Shown in pieces: positions 27,148 through 37,418 of a DNA stretch of 41,252 nt. How positions within the stretch are numbered: the stretch's first letter is position 1; each line of letters starts with the position of its first letter. The translations under genes were made by a program, and so were the position numbers. The stretch is from NCBI GenBank assembly GCA_025055385.1, contig JANWXE010000065.1, positions 1 to 41,252 on the forward strand, written 5' to 3'. This DNA comes from Burkholderiaceae bacterium. Lineage in GTDB: Bacteria; Pseudomonadota; Gammaproteobacteria; Burkholderiales; Burkholderiaceae_F. The notes below the pieces were generated by a model that ran no database searches, was not told where the DNA came from, and worked only from the letters and a program-made list of their open reading frames with translations.

Positions 27148-27801
27148 ATGGGATTCATCGAGGGATTGCACCGCTGGTGCGTAGCGGTCGCGCTGGCGTT
27201 GCTAGCCGCGACCGCCGCGGCCGTCAATCGCCCCGCGATCCTCGTGCTGGGCGACAGCCTGTCGGCGGAGTACGGACTGCCGCGCGATACCGGATGGGTG
27301 AAGCTGCTGGCTGACCGTCTGGCCGCGGAACGCACGGTCGGATCGCAGTATAGCGTCGTCAATGCCAGTATCAGCGGCGAAACCACAGCTGGCGGGCGCG
27401 CGCGTCTGCCGCAGCTGCTTGAGCAGCATCGGCCGCGCATCGTAATTATCGAACTGGGCGGCAACGACGCGCTGCGCGGACTGCCGCTGGCGACGGTGCG
27501 CGCCAATCTGCGTGCGATGATCGAAGCCTGCCAGGCGGCTGGTGCGCGGGTACTCTTGGTGGGCATGCGAATACCGCCCAATTACGGGCGCGATTACGCC
27601 GAGGGCTTCCACCGCTTGTATGCGGAATTGGCGCGTGAAACTAAATCGGCGCTCGTCCCGTTTCTGCTAGAAGGCTTTGCCGACGCACCAGAGTACTTCC
27701 AGCCCGATCGAATCCACCCGAACGGACGCGCACAGCCTCGCATGCTAGAGAACGTCTGGCCGCACCTATGGCCCCTGCTAGTGGACCTCAGTAAGCGATG
27801 A
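27148..27801 (+). CDS. tesA: GDSL esterase/lysophospholipase TesA (thioesterase I family)
   Basis: Secreted SGNH hydrolase of 217 residues, predicted to cleave acyl esters or thioesters in the periplasm. A signal peptide covers about residues 1-25 (CVAVALALLAATAAA core). The four catalytic blocks are present: GDSLS with Ser37, SGETTAGG with Gly77, GGND with Asn106, and DRIHPNG with Asp187 and His190. The gene overlaps mnmH by 4 bp (ATGA), so they are co-translated. Divergent pairing with a YbbA-like ATPase is conserved with E. coli. Confidence 0.94.
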   Translation: MGFIEGLHRWCVAVALALLAATAAAVNRPAILVLGDSLSAEYGLPRDTGWVKLLADRLAAERTVGSQYSVVNASISGETTAGGRARLPQLLEQHRPRIVIIELGGNDALRGLPLATVRANLRAMIEACQAAGARVLLVGMRIPPNYGRDYAEGFHRLYAELARETKSALVPFLLEGFADAPEYFQPDRIHPNGRAQPRMLENVWPHLWPLLVDLSKR

Positions 27802-28847
27802 ACTGTAGCGTCGTTTCCGTCGACGAGGCGCTGCGCGACCTCTCTGCGTTCGACGCGGTGCTTGACGTGCGCAGCGAGAGTGAATTCGCTGAGGATCATC
27901 TGCCGGGCGCCATCAACACACCCGTGCTCAACGATGCGGAACGCGCCGAGGTCGGCACCCTGCACAAGCGCGAGTCGGCGTTTGCCGCCCGGCGGCGCGG
28001 CGCGGCGCTGGTGGCACGCAACATCGCGCATCTTCTGGAAACCCGATTCGCGCAGATGCCGCGCGACTGGAAACCGCTCGTCTACTGCTGGCGCGGCGGC
28101 CAGCGCAGCGGCGCCCTCACGCTGGTGTTGGAGCGTGTCGGCTGGCACGCGCGGCAGCTGGAGGGCGGCTACCGCGCCTACCGGCGGCGGGTGCTCGCGG
28201 ATCTTGAGCGCTTGCCGCAGCAGTTTGAGTTTCGCGTCGTCTGCGGTCCGACCGGATGCGGCAAAAGCCGTCTGCTGCAGGCCCTGGCCACTGCCGGTGC
28301 CCAGGTGCTTGACCTCGAGGCGCTCGCGCATCATCGCGGCTCGGTGCTGGGTGCGCTGCCCAGTCTGCCGCAGCCCGCGCAGAAAATGTACGACTCTCGC
28401 ATCTGGTGGATGCTGCGCCGCTTTGACCCGACCCGGCCAGTGTTCGTTGAAGCCGAGAGCCGCAAGGTTGGCAACCTACGCGTCCCCGATGCGCTGATCA
28501 TGGCGATGCGCGCCGCCGCTTGCATTCGCCTGGAGCTACCGATGGCCGAGCGCATCGCACTGCTGCGCGACGAATATGCGTTTTTCGAACGAGACCCGGC
28601 CGTCCTCATGGCCCAGCTCGACTGTCTGCGCGCATTGCATGGAAGCGAGCGGGTGTCACAGTGGAAGGCGCTGGCTCAGCGTGGGCAGTGGGATGAATTG
28701 GTCGAGCGTCTGCTGCGCGAACATTACGATCCCGCATACCAGCGCTCTCTCACTCGCAACTTTATCCGAGCAAGCAAGGCTGACGTGCTCATACTCAGGC
28801 GCGGCCAGGATGCCGATTTTGCTGCAGCCGCACAGCGGCTGTTATAG
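27798..28847 (+). CDS. mnmH: tRNA 2-selenouridine synthase MnmH (SelU/YbbB)
   Basis: Replaces sulfur by selenium (through a geranylated intermediate) at the wobble 2-thiouridine of tRNA-Lys, -Glu and -Gln, using selenophosphate. Its 349 residues have an N-terminal rhodanese domain (LDVRSESEFAEDHLPGAINT and YCWRGGQRSG with catalytic Cys97) and a C-terminal P-loop domain (CGPTGCGKSRLL, about 149-160). Both key sites are intact. Activity implies a selD gene elsewhere in the genome. It starts inside the tesA stop and ends 27 bp from the facing ppiD. Confidence 0.94.
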   Translation: MNCSVVSVDEALRDLSAFDAVLDVRSESEFAEDHLPGAINTPVLNDAERAEVGTLHKRESAFAARRRGAALVARNIAHLLETRFAQMPRDWKPLVYCWRGGQRSGALTLVLERVGWHARQLEGGYRAYRRRVLADLERLPQQFEFRVVCGPTGCGKSRLLQALATAGAQVLDLEALAHHRGSVLGALPSLPQPAQKMYDSRIWWMLRRFDPTRPVFVEAESRKVGNLRVPDALIMAMRAAACIRLELPMAERIALLRDEYAFFERDPAVLMAQLDCLRALHGSERVSQWKALAQRGQWDELVERLLREHYDPAYQRSLTRNFIRASKADVLILRRGQDADFAAAAQRLL

Positions 28848-28874
28848 GGCGCCGCGCTGTTGGCCAGATGGCGT

Positions 28875-30794
28875 TTACGTCGGGCCTTTCTCGGCCGACT
28901 TTAGCCCTGGCTGCAGAATTTCCGTTTTGTATTTGCTTTTTAGCGCCTCTACGTATGCGTGGCTGTCGCCGCTGGCGAGCGCCTGCGCCCAACCCAGCGC
29001 CATCTGTTCACGACGCGCCACATCTGGTTTTTCTGGCACACGAGCCGACAGCACGTGCAAGATCGCAAAACTACCACCCTCCAGCTCCACGCCAAGGAAC
29101 TTTGGCAGCTGTTGCGCCGGGATCTGAAACACTGCTTTTAACGCGCTGTCAGGCAGCCCGCCGGGCGCCAGGCGCGAAATCGTGCGCGGCTTGTCGAAGC
29201 CGGACAGATCCGGTTGCTCGCGCAGCGCCGCTAGCCTCGTTTGGCCGGCCTCCTTGGCTAACCGAATCGCCTCCTGGCGCTGCAGGCGCTTGCGGATTTC
29301 GCCCGCCACCTCGGCTGGCGGCCGCACTTGCGCCGGCCGGTGTTCAAGCACACGCGCTGCCACCAGCGTGTTGGGCGCCGTCTCGATGGCCTCCGTATTG
29401 CGCCGGTTCTTCAACGCGTCGGCGGCAAACAGCGCCTCAATCACGCGCGGCGTGAAAACGGGTGGATGCGGCGCGACGCCTTCGGCGCCCTGGCGCGTGA
29501 CCCGTTCAGCGGTCTGCACCTTCAGTTTCAGCTTCTCCGCCGCCGGCTGCAGGCTGTCGGCCTGCTCATAAACCGTGTTGGTAAACGTTTCGGCCGCCTC
29601 GGCGAACTTCTTTTGCGCCTGCTGGCGACGAACCTCGCGCTCGATTTCCGCCCGTACCTCGTCGAACGATTTCACCCGCGCCGGCCGGATTTCGGTCAGC
29701 CGAATGATGTGGAAGCCAAAGTCAGTTTCAATGACCTCACTGAGTTGCCCTTCCTTCAGCGCGAAGGCCGCCTCCTCGAACGGCTTGACCATCATGTTGC
29801 GGCCGAAGAAACCGAGATCGCCGCCGTTGGCAGCCGAACCCGGGTCCTTCGACAGCTCCTTGGCCAGGCGCGCGAAGTCGCCCGGAGCGTTGCGCAGACG
29901 CGCTAGCGTCTGCTCGGCGAGCTTTCGGGCCCCCTCTTTGTCCTTGGCGCTGCCGTCGGGACCGTAGGTGAACAGGATGTGGCTCGCGCGGCGCTGTTCC
30001 TCCTGCCCATACCGCGACCGGTTCTGCTCGTAGTAAGCGCGCAGATCCGCCTCCGGCACACTGATCTGCGTCGCCACATCGTCGAGCGTCAGCACCAAAT
30101 ACTCGGCGCGCACGCTCTCGGGAGTCTCAAAATCTTTGCGATGGGACGCATAGTAGGCAGAAATTTGTTCGTCCGTGACACTTACCTGGTGAAGGAAATC
30201 CTCGGGGCGAAGCCGTAGCTCCCGCACCTCTCGCTGCTCCTCAAAGGCAACGTGCAGCCTTTCGGCGACGGTTCGTGGCAGCAAGGCGGAATCGGCCAGC
30301 GCGCGCAGCAGCGTCTGCTGGATTAGGTCCGCGCGCACGCGCGCCTCAAAGGACTGCTCGCTTTGTCCCTGTGCCGCGAGGATTGTCTTGTAGCGCTCGT
30401 AGCTGAAGCGTCCGTCTTGCTGAAAAGCCGGCACCGCTGCAATCACGTCGCGCAAGCGCTCGGCGCTGACCCAAAGGTGCGCGCGCTGTGCCTCCTGCGC
30501 GAGTACCTTGTCGGCAATTAACGCATGCAGCGTGGCGGCTCGTGTGGCAGGCGTGTCAAAGATCTTTGAATCGAAGCTGGAACCGAGGATTTGGCGAAGC
30601 TGTTCTAGGCGGTTGCGTTGCGCTGCTTCGAGAGCATCGATGGTGATTGACTGCCCCGCAACTCTGGCAACAGCCCGCTCATCGCTGATGAACCGGTTGT
30701 ATCCTTGTACACCAAAAAAAACGAACGACGGGAACACCAGCACGATTAAAAAGATCATTAGCCATCGGCGGTGCGAGCGGATCGACTCGAACAT
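28875..30794 (-). CDS. ppiD: Membrane-anchored periplasmic chaperone PpiD
   Basis: Foldase that receives proteins leaving the Sec translocon. It has 639 residues. One transmembrane helix near the N-terminus (WLMIFLIVLVFPSFVFFG, about 11-30) anchors it, followed by a SurA-N-like chaperone region and a parvulin domain (about 266-370) with RRASHILF, LAKELSKDPGSAANGGDLGF and DFGFHIIRLTEI, then a long C-terminal region. The frame is open 22 codons further, but that part encodes the terminator hairpin; the ATG at 30794 follows GGGAA and begins the family-typical MFESIRSHRRW. It lies downstream of hupB and two tRNA genes, behind a terminator. Confidence 0.94.
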   Translation of the reverse strand: MFESIRSHRRWLMIFLIVLVFPSFVFFGVQGYNRFISDERAVARVAGQSITIDALEAAQRNRLEQLRQILGSSFDSKIFDTPATRAATLHALIADKVLAQEAQRAHLWVSAERLRDVIAAVPAFQQDGRFSYERYKTILAAQGQSEQSFEARVRADLIQQTLLRALADSALLPRTVAERLHVAFEEQREVRELRLRPEDFLHQVSVTDEQISAYYASHRKDFETPESVRAEYLVLTLDDVATQISVPEADLRAYYEQNRSRYGQEEQRRASHILFTYGPDGSAKDKEGARKLAEQTLARLRNAPGDFARLAKELSKDPGSAANGGDLGFFGRNMMVKPFEEAAFALKEGQLSEVIETDFGFHIIRLTEIRPARVKSFDEVRAEIEREVRRQQAQKKFAEAAETFTNTVYEQADSLQPAAEKLKLKVQTAERVTRQGAEGVAPHPPVFTPRVIEALFAADALKNRRNTEAIETAPNTLVAARVLEHRPAQVRPPAEVAGEIRKRLQRQEAIRLAKEAGQTRLAALREQPDLSGFDKPRTISRLAPGGLPDSALKAVFQIPAQQLPKFLGVELEGGSFAILHVLSARVPEKPDVARREQMALGWAQALASGDSHAYVEALKSKYKTEILQPGLKSAEKGPT

Positions 30795-30824
30795 TGGGTT
30801 CCCGTGGCACGAGGAAGGAGAAGG

Positions 30825-30848
30825 AAAAAGGCGAACAGTGTTCGCCTT
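30825..30848 (-). terminator. Rho-independent terminator between tRNA-Asp and ppiD
   Basis: Perfect 9-bp inverted repeat AAGGCGAAC-AGT-GTTCGCCTT with a T5 run on the minus strand, 19 bp past the 3' end of tRNA-Asp. Only 30 bp remain before the ppiD start, too little for a full promoter and ribosome site, so ppiD probably depends on readthrough. Confidence 0.85.
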
Positions 30849-30867
30849 GTTGCCTCGCATTTAAGGC

Positions 30868-30944
30868 TGGCGGAGTGGACGGGACTCGAACCCGCGACCC
30901 CCGGCGTGACAGGCCGGTATTCTAACCGACTGAACTACCACTCC
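30868..30944 (-). tRNA. tRNA-Asp (GTC)
   Basis: 77 nt including encoded CCA. The acceptor stem GGAGTGG pairs with CCACTCC, the anticodon loop reads CTGTCAC with anticodon GTC, and the T-arm contains GGTTCGAGTCC. It is 32 bp downstream of tRNA-Val, and both are probably processed from the hupB transcript. Confidence 0.97.
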
Positions 30945-30976
30945 CCGTTTGACTTTGCCTCCGGCCGCAGGCGCAC

Positions 30977-31052
30977 TGGTGGGTGTTGAGAGGTTCGAAC
31001 TCCCGACCTACGCCTTGTAAGGGCGTCGCTCTACCGACTGAGCTAAACACCC
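30977..31052 (-). tRNA. tRNA-Val (TAC)
   Basis: 76 nt including encoded CCA. The acceptor stem GGGTGTT pairs with AACACCC, the D-arm is TAGCTCAGTCGGTAGAGC, the anticodon loop CTTACAA carries TAC and the T-loop contains GTTCGAA. It begins 23 bp after the hupB stop with no terminator between, so it is likely co-transcribed with hupB. Confidence 0.97.
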
Positions 31053-31075
31053 CGGCAGCAACAGCCGAAGACTTT

Positions 31076-31348
31076 TTAGTTTAGCGAATCTTTCAGAGCC
31101 TTACCAGGCCTGAACTTTGGAACCCGTGCAGCCTTGATCTTGATCGTCGCCCCGGTGCGCGGATTGCGGCCCGTGCGCGCCGCCCGCCGAGCCACCGTAA
31201 AAGTGCCAAAGCCGACCAACGTAACCGAGTTGCCTTTTTTTAAAGCCGCGCGGATACCGCCGACCACAGCGTCCAGCGCGCGACCGGCCGCTGCTTTTGA
31301 GATGTCAGCCTGCTTGGCGATGTGATCGATCAACTCGGTCTTATTCAC
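31076..31348 (-). CDS. hupB: DNA-binding protein HU (beta-type)
   Basis: Histone-like nucleoid protein that bends DNA as a dimer. The 90 residues match the family exactly. The two-helix dimerisation part ([20 protein letters not shown]) is followed by [20 protein letters not shown], where the DNA-gripping arm begins, and by [12 protein letters not shown]. The start is GTG at 31348, preceded by AGAGGGGG at good spacing. It has its own promoter downstream of lon and leads into two tRNA genes. Confidence 0.97.
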   Translation of the reverse strand: MNKTELIDHIAKQADISKAAAGRALDAVVGGIRAALKKGNSVTLVGFGTFTVARRAARTGRNPRTGATIKIKAARVPKFRPGKALKDSLN

Positions 31349-31460
31349 TGAAACCCCCTCTAGGTCGATCTCGTTGGTTTAATTGGGTAATTGGGCGCAC
31401 GCGCCTCATTGCCCATGCGCTGCGCACACGGCAACACATCCGGTTATGCTGCTTGACGCT

Positions 31461-31495
31461 CGCGCTATTCAAGCGCGCACCCCCCGTAGTGTCAA
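31461..31495 (-). promoter_or_regulatory. hupB promoter with palindrome over the -10 region
   Basis: On the minus strand a perfect -35 TTGACA (31495-31490) is followed after 17 nt by TTGAAT (31472-31467, four of six -10 matches), about 118 bp before the hupB start. A perfect inverted repeat CGCGCT-ATTCA-AGCGCG (31461-31477) spans the -10, which could be an operator or fold at the transcript's start. The remainder of the 212-bp gap would be a long 5' leader. Confidence 0.55.
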
Positions 31496-31514
31496 GTTAA
31501 ATGCGCGCTGTCTC

Positions 31515-31534
31515 CCTCACGCCCAGCGGTGAGG
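31515..31534 (-). repeat. Inverted repeat downstream of lon
   Basis: CCTCAC and GTGAGG arms (6 bp, 8-nt loop) lie 27 bp past the lon stop codon. There is no T-run, so this is at best a weak or Rho-assisted terminator or an mRNA 3' end-protecting hairpin. Confidence 0.3.
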
Positions 31535-31560
31535 CCTCAATACCCTGTCCACCCCTTGAA

Positions 31561-33984
31561 TCAATGCGTGACCAAACCGCCCGCCTGTGCTCCAGCAGCT
31601 GGTGCGGGCGCTGACGCCGGCGCCACCGCGTCCGTCTCTTCCAACGGCACCGGCTGCCGCTGCAGTGCGATTTCCAACACCTTATCGATCCATTTCACCG
31701 GAATGATCTCAAGCCGGTTTTTGACGTTGTCAGGAATCTCCGCCAGGTCTTTGACGTTTTCCTCCGGAATCAGGACGGTCTTGATGCCGCCGCGCAGCGC
31801 CGCCAACAGCTTTTCTTTTAAGCCGCCGATTTGCAAGACTTCGCCGCGCAGGGTGATCTCACCGGTCATCGCGACGTCCGGCCGCACCGGGATCCCGGTC
31901 AGCACCGACACCACCGCAGTCGTAATGGCGATGCCCGCGCTGGGGCCGTCTTTCGGCGTCGCCCCCTCCGGCAAGTGAATGTGCATGTCGTATTTCTCGA
32001 ATGCGTCGTCGCGGATGCCCAAGCGTCGCGCCCGGCTGCGCACCACCGAACGGGCCGCTTCGACCGATTCTTTCATGACATCCCCGAGCGAACCCGTGCG
32101 GATGATGTTGCCCTTGCCGGGCATAACGGCCGCCTCAATGGTAAGTAGTTCGCCGCCGACTTCGGTCCACGCCAGGCCAGTCACCTGACCGACCTGCGCT
32201 TCTTTCTCCGCCACACCGAAGGTGTAGCGGCGAACACCGAGGAATTTGTCGAGATTGCGCGGAGTCACGCGCACCTTAACTTTTTTGTCGCCCTTTTTCA
32301 ACAACGCATTTTTCACTACCTTACGGCAAATCTTCGACAACTCGCGTTCCAGCCCCCGCACGCCGGCCTCGCGCGTGTAATAACGAATGATGTCGCGCAC
32401 AGCCGCTTCGCTAATTTCGAGTTCCTCTTTCTTCACGCCGTTGTTTTTCATCTGCTTCGGCAGCAGATGCCGCATGGCAATGTTGACTTTCTCGTCTTCG
32501 GTGTAGCCCGACAGCCGGATCACTTCCATTCGATCCAGCAACGGCGGCGGGATATTCATCGTATTGGCAGTCGCCACGAACATGACGTCTGACAGGTCGT
32601 AATCAACCTCGACGTAATGATCGACGAACGTATGGTTCTGCTCTGGGTCCAGCACCTCCAGCAGCGCCGAAGCCGGATCACCGCGAAAGTCCTGCCCCAT
32701 CTTGTCGACTTCATCGAGCAGGAACAAGGGATTGCGCACACCCACTTTGGCAAGATTCTGCAAGATCTTGCCCGGCATCGAACCGATATATGTGCGCCGA
32801 TGGCCGCGGATCTCCGCCTCGTCGCGCACTCCCCCCAGCGCCATACGTACAAACTTACGATTCGTTGCGCGCGCAATCGACTGTCCAAGCGAGGTCTTGC
32901 CTACTCCCGGCGGTCCAACCAGGCACAGGATTGGGGCTTTTAACCGGTCGACTCGCTGCTGCACGGCCAAGTACTCGACGATGCGCTCTTTGACCTTCTC
33001 CAAACCATAGTGGTCTTCGTCGAGCACCTTCTGGGCATTAGCCAAATCGTTATTGATCTTGCTCTTTTTCTTCCACGGCAGCGATACCAACGTATCGATG
33101 TAGTTGCGCACCACAGTGGCCTCAGCCGACATCGGTGACATCAGCCGCAGTTTTTTAAGCTCGCTTTCCGCCTTCTGTCGCGCCTGCTTCGGCATGCGCG
33201 CGGCCTTGATCTTCTTCTCCAGTTCCTCGAGGTCAGCCCCTTCCTCGCCCTCGCCCAGCTCCTTCTGGATCGCCTTGACCTGCTCGTTTAAGTAGTACTC
33301 GCGCTGGCTTTTTTCCATCTGCCGCTTGACACGGCCGCGGATTCGCTTTTCTACCTGCAGGATGTCAATTTCGGTCTCGAGTTGTGCCAGCAGGTGCTCA
33401 AGGCGCTGCGTCAGCGCCGACATTTCCAGGATTTTCTGCTTTTGCTCGAGCTTCAGAGGCAAATGCGCAGCGATCGTGTCGGCCAGACGGCCGGGCTCGT
33501 CGATGCCGGCGATCGAGGTCAAGATCTCCGCCGGAATCTTCTTGTTCAGCTTGACGTATTGGTCGAACTGGGCAAAGACGGCGCGGCGCAGCGCCTCCAC
33601 CTCTGCACCGCTTGCGGTTTCAGGCACGATCGGCGTGGCCTCGCAACTAAAATGGGTGCCGCCCTCATCGATCGAGTGAATCGTGGCCCGCTGCGTGCCT
33701 TCGACGAGCACTTTGACGGTACCATCGGGTAGCTTCAGCATCTGCAAAATCGTGGCCACGCAACCAATCGTGTAGATGTCGTCGGCGCGCGGCTCGTCCT
33801 TGGCGGCATTCTTTTGCGCCACCAACATGATGCTCTTGCCGCTTTCCATCGCCGCCTCCAGCGCCTTAATCGATTTTGGGCGCCCAACAAAGAGCGGAAT
33901 TACCATGTGCGGGAAGACCACCACATCGCGCAGTGGCAGCAGTGGCAGCGACGTGCGCACAGCAGGCAAAACGTTGTTGGACAT
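31561..33984 (-). CDS. lon: ATP-dependent protease Lon
   Basis: Cytoplasmic AAA+ protease that removes misfolded and regulatory proteins, 807 residues. The N-terminal substrate-binding domain ([20 protein letters not shown]) is followed by a coiled-coil region, the AAA+ module with Walker A GPPGVGKT (about 357-364) and Walker [10 protein letters not shown], and the protease domain with the catalytic dyad: Ser in PKDGPSAGI (about 682) and Lys in [10 protein letters not shown] (about 723-725). The C-terminus ends in an Ala/Pro-rich tail. The ATG at 33984 is preferred to one eight codons upstream because AAAGGG precedes it and [20 protein letters not shown] fits the family. A 131-bp gap separates it from clpX; I found no convincing heat-shock promoter there. 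Confidence 0.97.
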   Translation of the reverse strand: MSNNVLPAVRTSLPLLPLRDVVVFPHMVIPLFVGRPKSIKALEAAMESGKSIMLVAQKNAAKDEPRADDIYTIGCVATILQMLKLPDGTVKVLVEGTQRATIHSIDEGGTHFSCEATPIVPETASGAEVEALRRAVFAQFDQYVKLNKKIPAEILTSIAGIDEPGRLADTIAAHLPLKLEQKQKILEMSALTQRLEHLLAQLETEIDILQVEKRIRGRVKRQMEKSQREYYLNEQVKAIQKELGEGEEGADLEELEKKIKAARMPKQARQKAESELKKLRLMSPMSAEATVVRNYIDTLVSLPWKKKSKINNDLANAQKVLDEDHYGLEKVKERIVEYLAVQQRVDRLKAPILCLVGPPGVGKTSLGQSIARATNRKFVRMALGGVRDEAEIRGHRRTYIGSMPGKILQNLAKVGVRNPLFLLDEVDKMGQDFRGDPASALLEVLDPEQNHTFVDHYVEVDYDLSDVMFVATANTMNIPPPLLDRMEVIRLSGYTEDEKVNIAMRHLLPKQMKNNGVKKEELEISEAAVRDIIRYYTREAGVRGLERELSKICRKVVKNALLKKGDKKVKVRVTPRNLDKFLGVRRYTFGVAEKEAQVGQVTGLAWTEVGGELLTIEAAVMPGKGNIIRTGSLGDVMKESVEAARSVVRSRARRLGIRDDAFEKYDMHIHLPEGATPKDGPSAGIAITTAVVSVLTGIPVRPDVAMTGEITLRGEVLQIGGLKEKLLAALRGGIKTVLIPEENVKDLAEIPDNVKNRLEIIPVKWIDKVLEIALQRQPVPLEETDAVAPASAPAPAAGAQAGGLVTH

Positions 33985-34115
33985 GACTAACCCTTTAAGA
34001 TGGCGCAACAGACACAGGCGGCGGCGCGGATGCCCAGCGCCGTCGCATCCCTAGCACGAGCGACCGCCGACGAGCTTGAAAGTTCAATGTAGCACGTGCC
34101 GACGCGAACCCATGC

Positions 34116-35381
34116 TCAGCGCGGCCCGCCCGCTACGCGAGGTTGGTCGGCGTACACGACGATCGGCCGCCCGCCCGCAACAGCGTTCTCGTCGATCACT
34201 ACCTTGCTCACGTTTTTTTGGCCGGGTAGCTCAAACATCACGTCCAGCAGCACCGATTCGACGATCGAACGCAGACCGCGCGCGCCGGTGCGCCGCTTCA
34301 ACGCTTTCTTCGCAATCGCGGTCAGGGCCTCGGAGCGCACCTCCAGATCGACCCCCTCCATCGCGAACAGCCGCTGGAACTGCTTGATGAGCGCGTTCTT
34401 CGGCTCGACCAAAATCTGCACCAGCGCTTCCTCAGATAATTCGTCCAGGGTGGCCACCACCGGCAGCCGACCCACCAACTCGGGGATGAGACCAAACTTG
34501 ATTAAATCTTCTGGTTCGACCTCGCGCAGCAGCTCGCTGACCGACCGGCCGCTGTGCCCAATGACTTCGGCCCCAAAGCCAATGCCGCTTTTTTCTGTCC
34601 GGTTGCGGATGATCTTTTCCAGACCATCGAAGGCCCCCCCACAGATGAACAAGATATTGGTCGTGTCGATCTGTACGAAATCTTGATTCGGATGCTTGCG
34701 GCCACCCTGTGGAGGGACCGATGCGATTGTGCCTTCAATTAGCTTCAGCAGCGCTTGCTGCACGCCTTCACCTGAAACGTCGCGCGTAATCGAGGGATTG
34801 TCACTCTTGCGCGAGATCTTGTCGATTTCGTCGATATAGACGATGCCCCGTTGCGCCTTCTCAACCTCGTAATTGCAATTCTGTAGCAGCTTCTGAATGA
34901 TGTTTTCTACATCCTCGCCTACATAGCCTGCCTCGGTCAGCGTGGTCGCATCCGCAATCACAAACGGGACGTTGAGCAGCCGCGCCAGCGTTTGCGCAAG
35001 CAGCGTCTTGCCGGATCCAGTCGGCCCGATCAGCAAGATGTTGCTTTTGGCCAGCTCAACGTCATCCTTCGCGTTCAGGTGCTTCAACCGCTTGTAATGG
35101 TTGTAGACCGCTACCGCCAGCACGCGTTTGGCTTTCTCCTGACCGATCACGTACTGGTCGAGGATCGCTTTGATCTCGCTCGGGGTGGGCAGCTCCGAGC
35201 GCCCAGCGCCGGCCATCGCTTCCGCGTTCGTCTCGTCGCGAATAATGTCGTTGCACAGCTCGATGCACTCATCGCAAATGAACACCGACGGGCCAGCGAT
35301 CAACTTCTTTACCTCGTGCTGGCTCTTTCCACAAAAGGAGCAATAGAGCAGCTTTTCGCCAGAACTTTTTTTGTCCGACAT
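34116..35381 (-). CDS. clpX: ATP-dependent Clp protease unfoldase subunit ClpX
   Basis: AAA+ unfoldase that feeds substrates to ClpP, 421 residues. The N-terminal zinc-binding domain has Cys14, Cys17, Cys36 and Cys39 (YCSFCGKS and FICDECI). Walker A is GPTGSGKT (about 119-126) and Walker B is [11 protein letters not shown] (about 180-190). The ClpP-docking loop of the IGF type is represented by [10 protein letters not shown]. It follows clpP by 28 bp on the same strand, the common clpP-clpX arrangement. Confidence 0.97.
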   Translation of the reverse strand: MSDKKSSGEKLLYCSFCGKSQHEVKKLIAGPSVFICDECIELCNDIIRDETNAEAMAGAGRSELPTPSEIKAILDQYVIGQEKAKRVLAVAVYNHYKRLKHLNAKDDVELAKSNILLIGPTGSGKTLLAQTLARLLNVPFVIADATTLTEAGYVGEDVENIIQKLLQNCNYEVEKAQRGIVYIDEIDKISRKSDNPSITRDVSGEGVQQALLKLIEGTIASVPPQGGRKHPNQDFVQIDTTNILFICGGAFDGLEKIIRNRTEKSGIGFGAEVIGHSGRSVSELLREVEPEDLIKFGLIPELVGRLPVVATLDELSEEALVQILVEPKNALIKQFQRLFAMEGVDLEVRSEALTAIAKKALKRRTGARGLRSIVESVLLDVMFELPGQKNVSKVVIDENAVAGGRPIVVYADQPRVAGGPR

Positions 35382-35409
35382 CGCCCGTCAGCCCGTGCTG
35401 CAGTGCCGC

Positions 35410-36036
35410 CTACACCGGTTCGCCGCGTTTAACGAAGATCTTGTCGATTAGCCCGTACTTTAATGCATCCTCCGCGGACATGAAGTTGTCGCGGTCGCTG
35501 TCGGCCCGGATTTTTTCGACCGTCTGCCCAGTGCGCTCTGCAAGGATCGTATTGATGCGGTCGCGCAGATACAAGATTTCGCGTGCTTGAATTTCGATGT
35601 CCGACGCTTGCCCTTGGGAGCCACCCGACGGCTGATGAATCATGATGCGGGAGTTAGGCAGCGCGTAGCGCTTTCCTTTGGCACCGGCGGCGAGCAAAAA
35701 AGCACCCATACTGGCTGCCATGCCGACACAAATCGTGGACACGTCGGGTTTAATGAACTGCATTGTGTCGTAAATCGCCATGCCCGCGTACACCGAGCCG
35801 CCCGGCGAGTTGATGTACAGTGCAATGTCCTTGTCGGGATTCTCGGACTCCAGGAACAGTAGCTGGGCAACCACCAAATTGGCGGTCTGCTCGTTGACCG
35901 GTCCGACCAAGAAAACGACTCGGTCGCGCAGCAGACGTGAGTAGATGTCGTACGCACGCTCGCCACGCCCACTTTGCTCAATGACGATCGGCACCAGGCC
36001 GAGATTTTGCGGCGCAAATTCCGATTGACCGTTCAT
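35410..36036 (-). CDS. clpP: ATP-dependent Clp protease proteolytic subunit ClpP
   Basis: Serine peptidase that forms the 14-subunit barrel with ClpX, 208 residues. The catalytic triad is complete: Ser109 in GMAASMGAF, His134 in IMIHQPSGG and Asp183 in [11 protein letters not shown]. The oxyanion segment [10 protein letters not shown] is present. Start ATG at 36036 follows GAGGAG at short spacing, 28 bp after the tig stop, indicating one tig-clpP-clpX transcript. Confidence 0.97.
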   Translation of the reverse strand: MNGQSEFAPQNLGLVPIVIEQSGRGERAYDIYSRLLRDRVVFLVGPVNEQTANLVVAQLLFLESENPDKDIALYINSPGGSVYAGMAIYDTMQFIKPDVSTICVGMAASMGAFLLAAGAKGKRYALPNSRIMIHQPSGGSQGQASDIEIQAREILYLRDRINTILAERTGQTVEKIRADSDRDNFMSAEDALKYGLIDKIFVKRGEPV

Positions 36037-36064
36037 CGGTGCTCCTCGACCTTGTTGGCTGAAT

Positions 36065-37372
36065 TCAGCCCGCCGGCTGCATCAACTCGTCAAACGGAAC
36101 TGCCCGTTCGACGGTTTGCGCATTCTTTAGAACCCAGTCAATGACGTTATTTTCTGTCACCGCATTTTCCACTTCGGCCAGTCGCTCGCGCTGGCCGAGA
36201 TACCATTGGATTACCTCAGCAGGCTTCTCGTAACTTTGCGCGATTTGCTCAATCGTACGGCGTACCTGTTCAGGCCGCGCTTGCAGCTTTTGCGCTTGCA
36301 CGATTTCGGCTAACAACAGCCCCAGCCGCACACGCCGCTGTGCCTGCTCCGCAAACAGCTGCGGCGACAGTGACGCCTGCCCCTGCGGCCGTACACCACG
36401 CGCCGCTAAATCGACGCGCGCCATTTCCGCCAGCCGCTGCTGCTCCGCGGCCACTAAGGATGTCGGCACCTCGAAATCGGCCACTGACAGCAGCGCCTGC
36501 ATGACCGCATCTCGCGTACGCTCGCGCAGGCGCGCTGCCACCTCTCGTTCGAGGTTCACGCGGACCTCTGCGCGCAGTTTGTCTATATCGCCATCGGTCA
36601 CGCCCAGCGCGCGCGCAAAATCGGCATCGAGCGTTGGCAGCTGGATTTGCTCAACGCGCTTGACCGTCACCTCAAAGGACGCTTGCTTGCCTGCCAGCTC
36701 GCTGCGGGGGTAATCGGACGGAAACGTCAGCTCAAACCTTGTCTTCTCACCCGCACGCATTCCACGCACAGCGGTCTCGAACTCGGGCGGCATGCGCCCC
36801 TGGCCGAGCGTAAACTGCACATCCGTTCCGCTGCCGCCAGCAAAAGGGGCGCCGTCGATTGCGCCAACGAAGTCAACAGTCACACGGTCCCCATCAGCGG
36901 CGGCTCGCTCTACCCCCTCAAAGGTCGCGCGTTGACGCCGCATGATCTCGATCGTTTTTTCCACCTCGGCATCTCCGACCGCGCATACTGGCCGCTCGAT
37001 GCGCAACGCCGACACATCGCCCAGTTTAATTTCCGGCAAGACCTCGAATGTGGCCGTAAACGACAAATCGTCGCCATTGCTGCCCTCGATCGGTTCGAGC
37101 CGCGGCGCCCCAGCTACGCGCAGGCCGCTGGCAGCCACAGCGGCATGGAAGGCTGAGCCGAGCTTGTCAGTGAGGACTTCGGAGTGCACCTGCGCGCCAT
37201 ACGAAGCGGCAACCATCTTCAACGGCACCTTGCCCGGCCGGAAACCAGGCATTTTCAGCGTACGTGCCAGACGCACCAAGCGCGCCTGCACCTCGCGCTG
37301 TAGCTCGGCGGCCGAAACAGACAGGCGGATGCGCCGCTGCAGCGCACCGAGGGTTTCGATCGACTGCGACAT
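36065..37372 (-). CDS. tig: Trigger factor
   Basis: Ribosome-bound chaperone and prolyl isomerase for nascent chains, 435 residues. The N-terminal ribosome-docking domain has [14 protein letters not shown]. The FKBP-like isomerase domain (about 155-245) contains [19 protein letters not shown] and [15 protein letters not shown]. The rest is the helical C-terminal chaperone domain. The frame stays open another 30 codons upstream, but these lie within the tRNA-Leu gene and spacer, so the ATG at 37372 ([15 protein letters not shown]) is chosen; GAAAGAG precedes it. It lies 46 bp after tRNA-Leu and probably shares its transcript. Confidence 0.96.
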   Translation of the reverse strand: MSQSIETLGALQRRIRLSVSAAELQREVQARLVRLARTLKMPGFRPGKVPLKMVAASYGAQVHSEVLTDKLGSAFHAAVAASGLRVAGAPRLEPIEGSNGDDLSFTATFEVLPEIKLGDVSALRIERPVCAVGDAEVEKTIEIMRRQRATFEGVERAAADGDRVTVDFVGAIDGAPFAGGSGTDVQFTLGQGRMPPEFETAVRGMRAGEKTRFELTFPSDYPRSELAGKQASFEVTVKRVEQIQLPTLDADFARALGVTDGDIDKLRAEVRVNLEREVAARLRERTRDAVMQALLSVADFEVPTSLVAAEQQRLAEMARVDLAARGVRPQGQASLSPQLFAEQAQRRVRLGLLLAEIVQAQKLQARPEQVRRTIEQIAQSYEKPAEVIQWYLGQRERLAEVENAVTENNVIDWVLKNAQTVERAVPFDELMQPAG

Positions 37373-37418
37373 GGCTCTTTCGAAAAGGGCGCCAGCGAGA
37401 GCGCGGCGCGGATCAAAC

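Noticed and set aside
33985-34115. Heat-shock (sigma-32) promoter for lon
   Set aside because: A TTGAA-containing element and a short TTGAA-AG-TTCAA repeat are present, but no CCCCAT-type -10 at the right distance.
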